Shown here piece after piece: positions 13,416 to 24,100 of a stretch of 64,000 nucleotides of DNA. The stretch covers positions 51,548,748 to 51,612,747 of the forward strand of contig NC_083599.1 of assembly GCF_020882245.1 (NCBI RefSeq), written 5' to 3'. A program made the position numbers and the translations under genes. How positions within the stretch are numbered: position 1 is the first letter of the stretch; each line of letters opens with the position of its first letter. Origin of the DNA: Rhopalosiphum padi (lineage: Eukaryota > Arthropoda > Insecta > Hemiptera > Aphididae). The notes below the pieces were generated by a model. The model was not told where the DNA came from and ran no database searches. It saw nothing but the letters and a program-made list of their open reading frames with translations.

Positions 13416-14175
13416 GGCTACTTTAGGAGGTCAAAAGTAATTAGTAAATTATCAGTAGTTTTCAAAAGCGTTAGGAAAAATCCTGAAAATATAACGGAAA
13501 AACGGGAATTTTTAACCACTTTTCGACAAAATCGATTTTTTGATTTTGCTGTAACTCAAAAACGAATCATTGTAAATACTTGAAATTTTCACCAAATGTA
13601 TATATTAGTGTTCTCTATTTACGATTAAATTTTATATTTTGACCCTTTTTAAGCTACTTATAGACAATTGAAATTTTCGACTTTTCTAAGTTTTTTTTCT
13701 TGAAAAAAAATCTTTAAAATTTAATACAAGATTTATTATAAGTTGTACTTATCGTAGTAAAAAAAAAATCATAAATCGTTAATCACAATTTTTATTTGAA
13801 GTTCAAATATTTATGAAATATATCAAAATCGCGAACATTTACAAGGAATTTTGAAGTTGAAAAATTATAAAATTTTTATGATTTATACCTAAGGTTAAAA
13901 AATCCAACACAAGATTCTCCATAATATTTTATGAGCGTATGAAATTAAATTTTTTACGAAATCGCGTAAAATAACGATAATATATTACAATTAAAATATA
14001 GGTAATAATATAATATATCCTACTATTTATTATTGACTGACAAATCATCTCCGTTCAGAATCGTTTTTCGTATACAATGATACCAGTCGTTGCATTCAAA
14101 TTTAATACATCCATTTTAGTGACCTACTGTCCATCTCTACTATACAGCAGAGCGATACCCACTTACCCACTTTTT
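13416..14175 (+). repeat. Dispersed repeat family A, long copy
   Basis: From about 13475 (AATCCTGAAAATATAACGGA) to about 14170 (CAGCAGAGCGATACCCACTT) this copy is nearly colinear with 39607-40345. Shared words include CCACTTTTCGACAAAATC, GCTGTAACTCAAAAACGAAT, ACAAGATTCTCCATAATATT and TTTAATACATCCATT. There is no protein-like frame. The family has at least eight members in this window and appears non-autonomous. Confidence 0.8.
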
Positions 14176-14317
14176 TTTTTATTTATAATATTTATTATGG
14201 TTGTTATTTCATGTAGCACATTTTTAGTAGGCTGAATTACATTATTTTCTTTAGAGTTTAGACAACTAGTCTTCTAACACAAGGTCACAGCTGGGATATT
14301 TGTGGTTCTAACTTGTT

Positions 14318-14700
14318 TATACAGTAAAACTTGTGTAATATAAAAATGGTCAGGATGATAAATCGAAATTCAATTTTTTTGACTTACCTACTAAAGTTTT
14401 CGAGTTATCAAAGTTTTAGGGAAAAAAATTGACTTAGAATGTTTTTAAAATGTATGTAGGTACGTATCAGAGTTTTTAATTATTATCTATAATATATACC
14501 TAATTACAGACTACTGCAGTGTGTATTGTTATTATTATTTTAAAATTATGTATTACTAAATAATATAATAAAAAATGTGTATGTTTAGTGTTTACAATAG
14601 ATAATTTGTTATCTTACTTTGACGAGTTTGAGAGCACATATTATTGATTTTCGCGAGGGAACGGCATTAATTTCGACTTATCGAATATATATTGTATTAG
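14318..14700. repeat. Possible pogo/Tigger-like element remnant
   Basis: It starts TACAGTAAAACTTGTGTAAT. The 'TACAGTARAAC' start resembles termini of the pogo/Tigger group of Tc1/mariner elements, which insert at TA. Related starts occur at 60164 (TACAGTGAAACC) and, inverted, at 58614. The right end here is unclear, so the boundary is approximate. Confidence 0.4.
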
Positions 14701-14717
14701 GTATGTATTATTATTAC

Positions 14718-15438
14718 TAGGGCCCGGATTTCAATGCAAAGTGCATATTTTTTTGGTTGATATTACACAATGCTTTCTAAGTACATAATTCGTTTCGTGT
14801 AACGAGAGTTTCAAAGCTACAAATTTTATTTTGAATTTTTAGCATTATTGGGTCATTTTATTGGTTTTTAATGTATAATATTTGTTTAATATACGATAAA
14901 ATTTAGCCTACCTATTCAAAATATTATCTAAAAAAAAATTGTACAAAAATATCAGCAGAATTAACTACAAACGATATTTGTCACATGTAATTTGCCCCTA
15001 TTACATCCGTGCACGTCGAAAGGAGCTTTTCCACGTACAAAAATTTACTTTCGGGTAATAGAAGATCTTTGGTGTTTGAACATATTAAAGAATATATTAT
15101 TGTTCAATGCAATGCTCAACATTTAGTAAGTATAATAGGCTTACTTAGAATTTTAATTTTACATATATTTTAATGTATATTTTGGTATGTTTAGAAATTT
15201 AGAATGAATAATATTTCCCCAAAACATTTATTATGTCATCATTTCAAATTTTCAGTTTTTTTTTTTTAACAGAATAATAAATAATAATTATAGCTTATTT
15301 ATAAATTACAAATTTAATAAAAATAATATACGGCATTTAAAGGTCATTTTTGTGGTAAAATGCTTTTTTTAAGCGCATTTTTGGCTATTTTTTAGAGCAT
15401 ATTTGTGTGGTTTTAAGTGCATTTCAATCCGGGCCCTA
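14718..15438 (+). mobile_element. hAT DNA transposon, internally deleted
   Basis: The left end TAGGGCCCGGATTTCAATGC is mirrored by the right end (reverse complement TAGGGCCCGGATTGAAATGC). Flanks are ATTATTAC (14710-14717) and GTTATTAC (15439-15446), an 8-bp duplication with one mismatch. The 721-bp element retains the 3' end of a transposase gene and otherwise only AT-rich filler. Its right end lies 545 bp upstream of the GMPPA start codon. Confidence 0.85.
14990..15125 (+). pseudogene. hAT transposase C-terminal fragment
   Basis: The plus frame from about 15006 reads SVHVERSFSTYKNLLSGNRR and continues SLVFEHIKEYIIVQCNA. This is the hAT C-terminal dimerisation motif, with the same layout as the fragment near 8130 but different in sequence, so the two elements belong to different hAT lineages. 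No upstream catalytic core remains. Confidence 0.8.
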
Positions 15439-15449
15439 GTTATTACTAC

Positions 15450-15983
15450 AGTTCTGTCGCGGTTACTCAATGATAACAACTCCACACGTGATAACATGTA
15501 TGACTGTTGTTTACAATGTTTGTTGATAATACCATTAAGATACGATAGCCGATGAAGTGAACTGTTGCCCCTGACAGGCTTGACGTGTGAATACTATTCT
15601 CTGTATTATTTATTTCACGTTGCTGACTGCTGAGTTTGTCGATTTGCCATCCGCCACTAACGATACCGCACTGTCACTCGTAAGTCGTTATTTATCCATT
15701 GTGTCCCGTAATAATATACAATCGTACAATGGCTTTTTTTTCCTAGCAGTTACGGCGTCGGTGGTTTAACCGATAATAATTGATATAACTGTTGTATAGT
15801 AACAACAACAGTTTCGACTGTGGTATCTCAGAATATTGTATTCGTGGCATAGCACCACGTCCTGTGGGTGTGTAGAACCAACCGTACACTGTAATAAATA
15901 ATAGTCACAATATTAACTCTTATTTGGCGTCGTCGTAAAAAATAAGCATTTTTTATTTCGGAACCTGACAGGTACGAACGATC
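15450..15983 (+). promoter_or_regulatory. Probable promoter and 5' UTR region of GMPPA
   Basis: Base composition rises clearly in G+C and CpG compared with the flanks, and the stretch ends at the GMPPA initiator ATG. A 60-codon open frame at 15587-15769 has no family resemblance and is probably chance. No TATA box can be singled out with confidence. Confidence 0.45.
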
Positions 15984-18372
15984 ATGTTGAAAGCCGTGAT
16001 ATTAATCGGTGGCCCGTCTAAAGGTAAGTTAAATCATTTTTACTCCACTGTATGCATTCATTGTGTTTTTGTTATCAGATCTTTGAATTTTTGTAGGCAC
16101 TCGATTTCGGCCGCTTTCGTTGGATGTACCTAAACCGTTGTTCCCCGTGGCTGGCCTACCTGTTGTTCAGCACCACATAGATGCATGTTACCGCTTGGGT
16201 CAAAAACGGAGTTCAATTCCTGGAGACGATAGTAAAAGCAACGTTGGCAAATACTGTGTCGCTGAGGTGCTTTTATTGGGATACTACGGAGATGATGAAC
16301 TTGCAGACTTCTTACTTACAGCTACTCAGAGTTATCCAACACTGCGAATTAGGTACTGTTTTGTTAACTAATACTTTGATGTATATACCATATTATTTCT
16401 TTGTATTTCTTACGTTTTTATCTTGTATTAATTCTCAAATAATTGTGCTGCTTATAGGTATCTCCGTGAGCCTGATGCTTTGGGTACAGCTGGTGGCCTA
16501 TATCATTTTCGTGATACGATTCTCGCTCCATTAGACAATAATGAAGGTGAACAAGTGCAGGCATTTTTTGTAATGAATGGTGATGTTTGCGCTGACTTTC
16601 CATTAGATGAGATGCTCCATATGCACTTCACTAATAATAGTCACCAGTCACAGCATCAACAAAAACAACCAGTGTTAATTACTGTCATGGCTACTGAAAC
16701 CACTCGCCAACAATCTGTTCATTATGGTATGTTGTATTATATATTACACACTTGTATGATTGGAAATTTAATAATCAAAATAATTTGTTATGTTTAATCA
16801 ATTACGTATGTATAGGTTGCATGGTTGTAGACAAAGAAACAAATATCATACAACATTATGTTGAAAAGCCATCTACATTTGTTTCAAATACAGTGAATTG
16901 TGGTGTTTATTTATGTTCCCCACGGCTATTTGAGACTATAGCAGATATTCATTTAGAAATGCTAAACAGTAATGGAAATGGTAATCAACAACATACCGCT
17001 AGGTATACTACTAGGTAATAGGTGAACACAGTAAGAATTTATAAGTTTCTTCATTTACAAATACATTTTACTTTGTTTATTGCAGTAATAAAAATAATAT
17101 TAACCAACAGCAGCAACAAAAGCCAACTGAAGAACGAGTTGCTGCTGCCATGGTCATGTGGATGGAGCAAGATGTGCTACGTAGGCTGGCAGGAGAATCT
17201 GGAAGTAGTTGTAGTAATATTAATAGTGGTGGTGATGGCAGTGGTAGAATAAAGAAAGATGCTATATGTGGTGGAGTGGCACTAGCAGCAACCACACGTA
17301 ACTGGTGGTCCCAATTGAAAACAGCTGGTGCAGCAATTTATGCAAATCGTCACTACTTATCATTGCGCCAACAACGAGAACGATTACTGCAACGGGAGTC
17401 AGTAATTGATTTGCCATTACCTTCACCGGTAAAATGTCGTTTGGCAACTGCAGATCCTAAAGGTGGATATTCAACAATTGGGAATGTATATGTGCATCCA
17501 TCAGCCCAAGTGCATCCAACTGCATTAGTTAGTTATACTTTATTTTGTATTTATTTATTTTATAATATCCTACAAAATGTTATCAATTTTTCAAAAAGTC
17601 TACTATAGTAGCAGTAATTAATATTTTTTATTTTATAGTACCTATATTAACATTGATTTTTTGTTATTAATAGCTAGGTCCAAATGTAAGTGTAGGTGAA
17701 GGAGCATGTATTGATCAAGGTGTACGTATTAAGGAGTCTATTGTACTACAAGATGCTGTCATTGGTCAACATAGTCTGGTAATTAAACACCATATTAGTA
17801 TTAAAAAAATATTTTAATATGGATGTTATTATTTGGAACCAACATGTTGCTATTAACAATGTTGCTATGTATAGGTAGTTAATAATTAGGCCCTTTTGTA
17901 AATATTTATTTCTTAGGATTTTGCACTTTATAATATTAGTACAATTAATATGTCTATTTTATTCAATTTTTTTTTATTTTATAAAAATTAATTTTTTTTT
18001 TGGTTAGAAGTCACATTTATAATATTTTATGAATTAATTAGGTGATGCACAGTATCATTGGTAGACGTGCTAAAGTTGGCGCCTGGTGCCGTGTAGAAGG
18101 TAGTGCAGCGTGCTCAGATCCCAATCCTAATGTGGCATATGCCAAAATGACACCTCAGCTGCCCTTATTTAACGCCTTGGACGGTCGGCTCAATCCATCT
18201 ATAACTATACTCGGTTAGTTTTATTTATTTAATAATCATTACATTACTATATAATTACTCTTATTATATAGGCTGTGGAGTCAATGTCGAATCTGAAGTG
18301 GTATTATTAAACAGCATTGTGTTGCCTTACAAGACTTTAACCAGAAGTTACAAAAACGAAATAATATTGTGA
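15984..18372 (+). CDS. GMPPA: Mannose-1-phosphate guanylyltransferase regulatory subunit alpha (GMPPA), 8 exons, complete
   Basis: Exons by hand: 15984-16023, 16097-16352, 16458-16726, 16816-17002, 17086-17527, 17674-17778, 18042-18213, 18272-18372, all with GT..AG introns (58-263 bp). This gives 1572 nt, 523 residues. GMPPA is the non-catalytic partner of GMPPB; it binds GDP-mannose and feeds back on its synthesis in the cytosol, which supplies glycosylation. The N-terminal nucleotidyltransferase-like domain starts MLKAVILIGGPSKGTRFRPL and continues LDVPKPLFPVAG, the alpha-type GGPxxGTRFRP signature rather than the beta-type GGxGTRLRP. Further landmarks are LGTAGGLYHFRD, FFVMNGDVCADFPL, HYVEKPSTF and NCGVYL. 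The C-terminal left-handed beta-helix includes VYVHPSAQVHP, LGPNVSVGEGA, VEGSAACSDPNPN and LNSIVLPYKTL, ending NEIIL. It is about 100 residues longer than the roughly 420-residue vertebrate protein because of inserts in exon 2 and a Q/N/G/S-rich loop across exons 4-5. The start is the first ATG that yields the family N-terminus. Confidence 0.95.
17003..17014 (+). promoter_or_regulatory. Tandem splice donors at GMPPA exon 4
   Basis: Two donors 12 bp apart (AG|GTATAC after 17002 and AG|GTAATA after 17014) are both in phase with the acceptor before 17086. Use of the distal one would add four residues within the variable loop. I chose the proximal one arbitrarily, since neither matches the donor consensus better at all positions. 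Confidence 0.5.
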
Positions 18373-18873
18373 TTATTGCATAATTGAATAGACTTATACA
18401 ATAGAAATAAGACAAAATTAACATCGTACAGTCATTATCAGATAGATTGGCACAGGGCTTCTCCGTAATTGATTGTTATTACCGAGTATATCAATAAGCT
18501 AACAATTGTCACAAAACATTTTAAAACAGATATCAACTTATATTATTTTAAGTCAACTAATTTAAGATGTCTGAAGAACATTTATTTTTATGCATTTATG
18601 ATATTTATAACTTGACATGGACACAAAGCGTAGCCGAAACACACGGCGAATAGTTTCGACTATACCTACTGAAAAATGCTGTTACCACCATGCCAGTTTA
18701 TCTGGATATGACTTAAGGTACGGTTTCCCTGCAGCGTCTAGGGTTAACTACTGGTCTGGACATAGTAAGCATCTGGACACGGTGCCATGACGCCGTGCTG
18801 TTCCACTCTTTGACGCTGCAGGGAAATTGTACCTTAAAACAATTATCAAACTTATTATTGAGAAAAAAATAAA
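18373..18873 (+). other. Probable GMPPA 3' UTR
   Basis: Downstream of the TGA at 18370-18372 I find no AATAAA or ATTAAA until AATAAA at 18868-18873. If that is the signal, the 3' UTR is about 500 nt and includes the TTAA-flanked MITE at 18717-18833. The real polyadenylation site is not known. Confidence 0.4.
18717..18833. mobile_element. 117-bp MITE flanked by TTAA
   Basis: The 22-bp terminal inverted repeats differ at two positions: left begins GGTACGGTTTCCCTGCAGCG and the right end, reverse-complemented, begins GGTACAATTTCCCTGCAGCG. Both ends abut TTAA (18713-18716 and 18834-18837), as for piggyBac-like elements, which duplicate TTAA on insertion. The interior is GC-rich for this window and non-coding. 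Superfamily assignment from the TTAA alone is tentative. Confidence 0.85.
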
Positions 18874-20193
18874 TTATTATGTACTATTATTTATTATTTT
18901 AAATATGAATATTTATATGGACATACTTATATTTTATATCCTTATTTTAGTTATGCACAATATTATTGTTATTGTTATGCAAGTGTATTTTTGCATATTA
19001 CCATTACATGATAATTTTATAATAAATAATTTAAATATACTTTTTTTTTTTAATAATATCTTATTTTTATCTTTATTTACGACATTTAGCAGTCGAAATT
19101 TCAAGAAATAAGAATGTGTAAAGTTAGTTCTTGTATAATTGTATTTAATGTAAAGCTATCAAACTATTGTTAATATTAATATATTAAATATAGTGATGAG
19201 GAAAATTAATTTTGACGTATAGGTGCACAGTTCATTGAATAATAAGTATGTCTCGCGGGTGATAAATTCAATAATTATTATTAAATCTATCTCTAACTTA
19301 GTTCAGTCCTCAAAAATATTTAGTTAAATGGAAGTTGTTCTATTGAAATTGCATTGTATTTACTTAAAATTAGCAAAATATTTTTTGTATACTTTCTTGA
19401 CAGGACAATTATATTATAAGGATATCTATCGAAAGAACTTGTTAGGTTTGTGATCAAGCTTTCAGGCTAGACTAGACACTTTAGAGATGTTGTAATATTG
19501 TTCAAAAATCTTAGAAACTGTCATAAGTATAACATTGTATAAGGTTTATTGTATTTAGAGGCAAAGAAATATATATACGACAGTAGATCCATAATAGTCT
19601 GATGAACATGGTAATTAATTATCTCACATAAACCTTTACAAATACATAAATATGTAATGTGGTGATTTGTCCGAAATTCTCAGAACACAAATAACTTGTA
19701 AAATAAGTTAATGATCAACAATTTCATTGTATTGATTACTTTCACTTAGTTTGATATTAAAGATATAAATTATCATGTTTCGTGTTAAATATTCTGTTCT
19801 TATGATGAATTAATAATTTTATAATTAAAATCATTCTTTATGTTCAATAAAAAATGATAACATTTAAAATTAATAAAAAATAATTAATTGTAAATAGTTT
19901 ATAATAAAATATTAAAAATATATAATTAGTTTTTATGGGAAACGATCAATTAAAAAGTTGAAAATAAAAGGTTAGGTTAGGAACTTCAAAATTAAAAGAT
20001 GTCAAGTATAAAATGTGAGATAATCACAAATTAATCAAGTTTTTAGTAATAAATTAAAGGTTTATTTTTTTTTTTTAATCCCGAAATTAATTTTTATTGA
20101 AATCCAACGACAATATTTCTTTATTTTCTTCCAGAATTGTATTGTATTTGAAATTAAAAAATAGTAATAATATACATATTAGACGTCTAAATC
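18874..20193. other. Intergenic AT-rich stretch
   Basis: A 94-codon frame at 18827-19111 is a run of I, L, N, F and Y and overlaps the MITE end, so I treat it as chance. Nothing else is recognised in this stretch. Confidence 0.55.
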
Positions 20194-20625
20194 TTAGGAG
20201 GACGTTATACCTGCATCACGTGTTGTATCTGTCTTACTAATCTACATCAGCAAATTTGTTTTCAGCAGAACACGTTTTATGTTGTTAGCTTTGATATTGG
20301 GATCAATTGACCTATTATCAAACTTTAAAGTAAGAATATTATCAAGGAAATGTTATATGCTTTTAATGTTATTATCATTGTTAAGTGAGTTATAGCTATG
20401 TAAAATATTACAACTTTAAAATGTTCACAACTCACTTTAAAATGATAATACCAATGAAAGCATATCACATATCGTTGATAATATTCTTACCTTTAAGTTT
20501 GATTATAGGTAAATTGATTCCAATATCAAAGCTAACAACATAAAATATGTTCTGCTGAATGTAAATTTGCTAGAATGTAGGTTAGTAAGACAATGACAAT
20601 ACATGTGAGTATAACATCCTCTTAA
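20194..20625. mobile_element. Fold-back (long inverted repeat) element, family B, copy 1
   Basis: The left half starts GGAGGACGTTATACCTGCAT and the right half ends with its inverted counterpart ATAACATCCTCTTAA. The two halves of about 200 bp are imperfect reverse complements almost to the centre, including TTCAGCAGAACACG versus TATGTTCTGCTGAA and TAAAGTAAGAATATTATC versus GATAATATTCTTACCTTTA. The flank is TTAA at the right and TTAG at the left, so a TTAA target is plausible. No coding capacity is seen. Related copies lie at 21434, 55407 and 63548. Confidence 0.8.
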
Positions 20626-21044
20626 GCAACAAACACGATGACTGGAAGGAAGGGCCTAAGCCTCTCCAAAATGATAGATATATATTCCAAAATTAATTAT
20701 TATTAGAACTTTTGATAATTATTAATTTGATACTTTTTATAATTCTTCAAATTTAAAAAAAAAACAGCCTTATCAAAAGAATATTTTCAATGTATTTGGA
20801 CCTGATAACACTCATATGATGGATAATAACTGTATTTTGTAAATATTTATACTACATAAAATAGCTTACATATATAATATTATATATACATATTTAAAGG
20901 GCAGTAATTATAGAGTGCCTATTGTGAATAAAAAAAAAAAATACAAGACCCTTAAAAAGTTATTCAGTTATTTCGTGCAAACCATGGGTTGTTTAAGTAT
21001 GCACATTGAACAATTAACTTTATAAATAATTTCATAAGCACACA
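20626..21044. other. Intergenic AT-rich stretch
   Basis: Lies between the fold-back element and the 3' end of DNAJB11. No feature recognised. Confidence 0.5.
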
Positions 21045-21050
21045 TTTATT
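21045..21050 (-). terminator. Candidate polyadenylation signal of DNAJB11
   Basis: TTTATT on the plus strand is AATAAA on the minus strand, about 105 nt past the DNAJB11 stop codon. It is the first canonical hexamer I noticed downstream of the stop. Confidence 0.5.
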
Positions 21051-21152
21051 TTAGTAAATAATTTAAATATAAATCTACACCATATACATCACAGATTTAT
21101 AAAAAGTAAAATATCTTTTGTGGCACTTATGACTTGAAAGATATTCTTCTCC

Positions 21153-24100
21153 TCAGTATCCATCTAGACCATTGTATAATTTATTGATCGAGTTTTCACC
21201 TAATATTCTTTTGAGATCTAAAAAATAAACATTTAAAATATAAATGTAATAAATTATGCTATATTATTTTTTTGGTAATTTAAAATACTTTCACTAATTT
21301 AGCAATAATTTAATTATATTTTAAAATTATAATAAATTGTAATTTTCTAATTTATGTGATTGACATTAATTTTTGTATGTAACTTGATTTTAAGCATAAT
21401 AATATTAGTACTAATCTTGCTATAAATAAAAACTAAGAGGTTACGATATATCTGCATGTGTTGATTTTGTCTTAAAAAAAAACAACATATCAATCCCACT
21501 TATTGTGTATTGTTACCTTTAACTTTGTTAATAGGTCATTTCACTTTAATATTAAAGCTAACAATACACAATTGGTTTTACTGAACACAAATTTGCAATG
21601 TTAATTGTTTGTAAGACAAAAACAAGACATGCGGGAATCCTTTTTAGAACATTTTACATTACACAACTTATATTAATATTCATCATTCTTATAGTAAATA
21701 GGAGTTTTTTCTTAACATACATTTTGGTTTAGCTTAAACAAGTCAATTTTAGATAATAGATAAATGTGTAACAAAGAAAGTTACTATGGATTTTGCATTG
21801 AACAATAATAAATAGGCCTAGTGATACCAAACCCATAACTTAAGAGGGGTGACCGCCCCCTTTTTATGGTAGTTGGGGACTGCAGTTAATCAAAAAATTT
21901 ATTATTGTAAGTTATAAATGTTGCATTATACAACATTATAAATGCTGCACATAAATTTAAATATAAATTTATATAATATAATTTAAATTAAAGCAAGAAT
22001 AAGGATAAACAACAATACTGCCCGAAAAATAACACATGCCGTGTACTATTTATTTCGAATAAGTTGTTGAATTACATATGGTTAGCATAACTATAACAAT
22101 TTATAGTGCAAAGGTGGTGGGTATCAAGAAATAATTTTTGCCCCCCTCCCAAATAAATTTTAGTTTTGTGCCACTGGGTAGGCAGTTTGGAGCATCAAGT
22201 TATTATTTTTATCATTATAGATTAGTTTTGATAAGTTGTCTTCTCTTTACTCAGTTACACCAAAAATGCAATATAAAATGTATAATGAGTTAATGAGTAA
22301 TTATATAGGGTGTTTCAGAATTTTTCATACATAAATGAGAAATGTTTTCTGAGCTGCGTGTCTAATACAATTTATAACTTTTATGGTGTATTTAAATTCG
22401 TAATGATTTCTGAAACATCCTTCACATTTTAACTATTAATTTAAAATCTGCATTAAGAAACTGATATAGTTGTTAAATAGTTTAATACCTAACGAAATTG
22501 TAATTATAAAAAAATATTATAGTTACCTTCTTTATCTTGTTCAGTAAAGTCAGTTTTAGGAAACTGAACATCAATAGTGATGACGAGATAACCATGTTGG
22601 TTATTGTTTTCATAGTTAGGCATGCCTTCACCCTTTTTACGAATTTTTGCTCCAGGCCAAGTTACAGTAGTTCGTTCTATAAGAATTTTTCGACCATCTA
22701 ATTGGGTTATCTCTGTTTTAAAGCCAATTAATGCGTCCTATAAATAAATTATTTATTAGAATTATATAGTATATACACATAATACTCAATACCTATTAAG
22801 TATTAATTTTATTTATTATATAGTGAAAAATAACATTTTTACAATGAACCAAAGCAATGTGTTGACTTTAATTGAGAATATTGAGATATGACTAAAACGT
22901 TCATTATATTGATTTTGACAAAATTGAAATATATTTTGAACAATACAACTTTAAACTCAAATAGAAAATTTTAATTAAAAATATATACATATTTATGTTT
23001 ATATTACAATACTTTCAAGTTATATTTTTTTTAAATTATTATTTATATCATGTATATAAGTTATTATAAACCTTGATATAAAATAAATAAATTTCCTTGA
23101 ATAATTTTCATTAAATAGTTCTATACATTTTTATTAATATCTGTATTAATTACCTGTAATGAAATAGTTAGATTAGTATATAAATCATCGCCTCTCCTTT
23201 CAAAAACTGAATGAGGTGTTGTTTTTATTTTAAAAATAAGATCGCCTGGTTCTCCGTCAATGTGGGGTTCTCCTTCTGCCGTAAACTTAGTTTCTTGTCC
23301 ATCTTTCATACCAGGTTCTATTTCTATTTCTAACATACTTTCTTCAGTAACCATTCTATAATAAAATATTAAAATATAAAGTACAAATAGTGTATTTTTA
23401 GGTTGTAATAATATAAAGTCAAGTTTTGGAAACTTGTATTAGTTATTAAATCGTTATTAAAAAATAATCATAATTTACTTCACGTTGGGACATTCATCAC
23501 AAACATTTTGTTGCATCATTTGAAACCTTCCAGGCCCTAATTGTTTAGTTATCATTTCTTGGCGACAATTACATTGTCTTGTACCATGAGCTGGTTTTAT
23601 AACAGGTTTGTTTCTTGTTACCTAAACAAAACAACAATATTTATGATAAATCAATAAAAATAATATTTTATAAATTAAGGAAATGACTAAGATTTTTTAC
23701 CTGCACAAAGTTACCATTGTATAATTCTTCTAAGGAAACATGTAAGTCAAGAACTATAGTTCCACCTTTAGGAATTTCTTTTTGTCCAGGTGATTCATCA
23801 AAATGAAAACCAAAGTCTCCAAAGAAACTGGCAAATGGATCATGACCAGCAGACATGCTGTCCTTTTTAACACACTGCTCACCACATCTATCATAGTCTT
23901 TACGCATTCTTTCATCAGATAATACTTCATAAGCATTTCGTAACTTTGAAAATTTTTCTGAAGCTTCTGGATCATCTCGGTTTTTATCTGGATGAAGCTG
24001 TTTAGCCATTTTTCTAAATGCTGACTTTATATGATTCTGCTTGGCTGTACGTGGTACGTTCAATATTTCATAGTAGTCATTTGAGCTGTAATCATAATAT

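Noticed and set aside
15587..15769. 60-codon frame upstream of GMPPA
   Set aside because: No domain, and it ends before the GMPPA ATG without splice linkage. Best explained by the GC shift of the promoter region.
17077..17295. Minus-strand frame over GMPPA exon 5
   Set aside because: It is the antisense shadow of the Q/G/S-rich loop of GMPPA.
18827..19111. 94-codon plus-strand open frame after GMPPA
   Set aside because: The frame starts inside the MITE terminus and is almost entirely I, L, N, F, Y and M, as expected from random AT-rich DNA. No splice signals or family motif.
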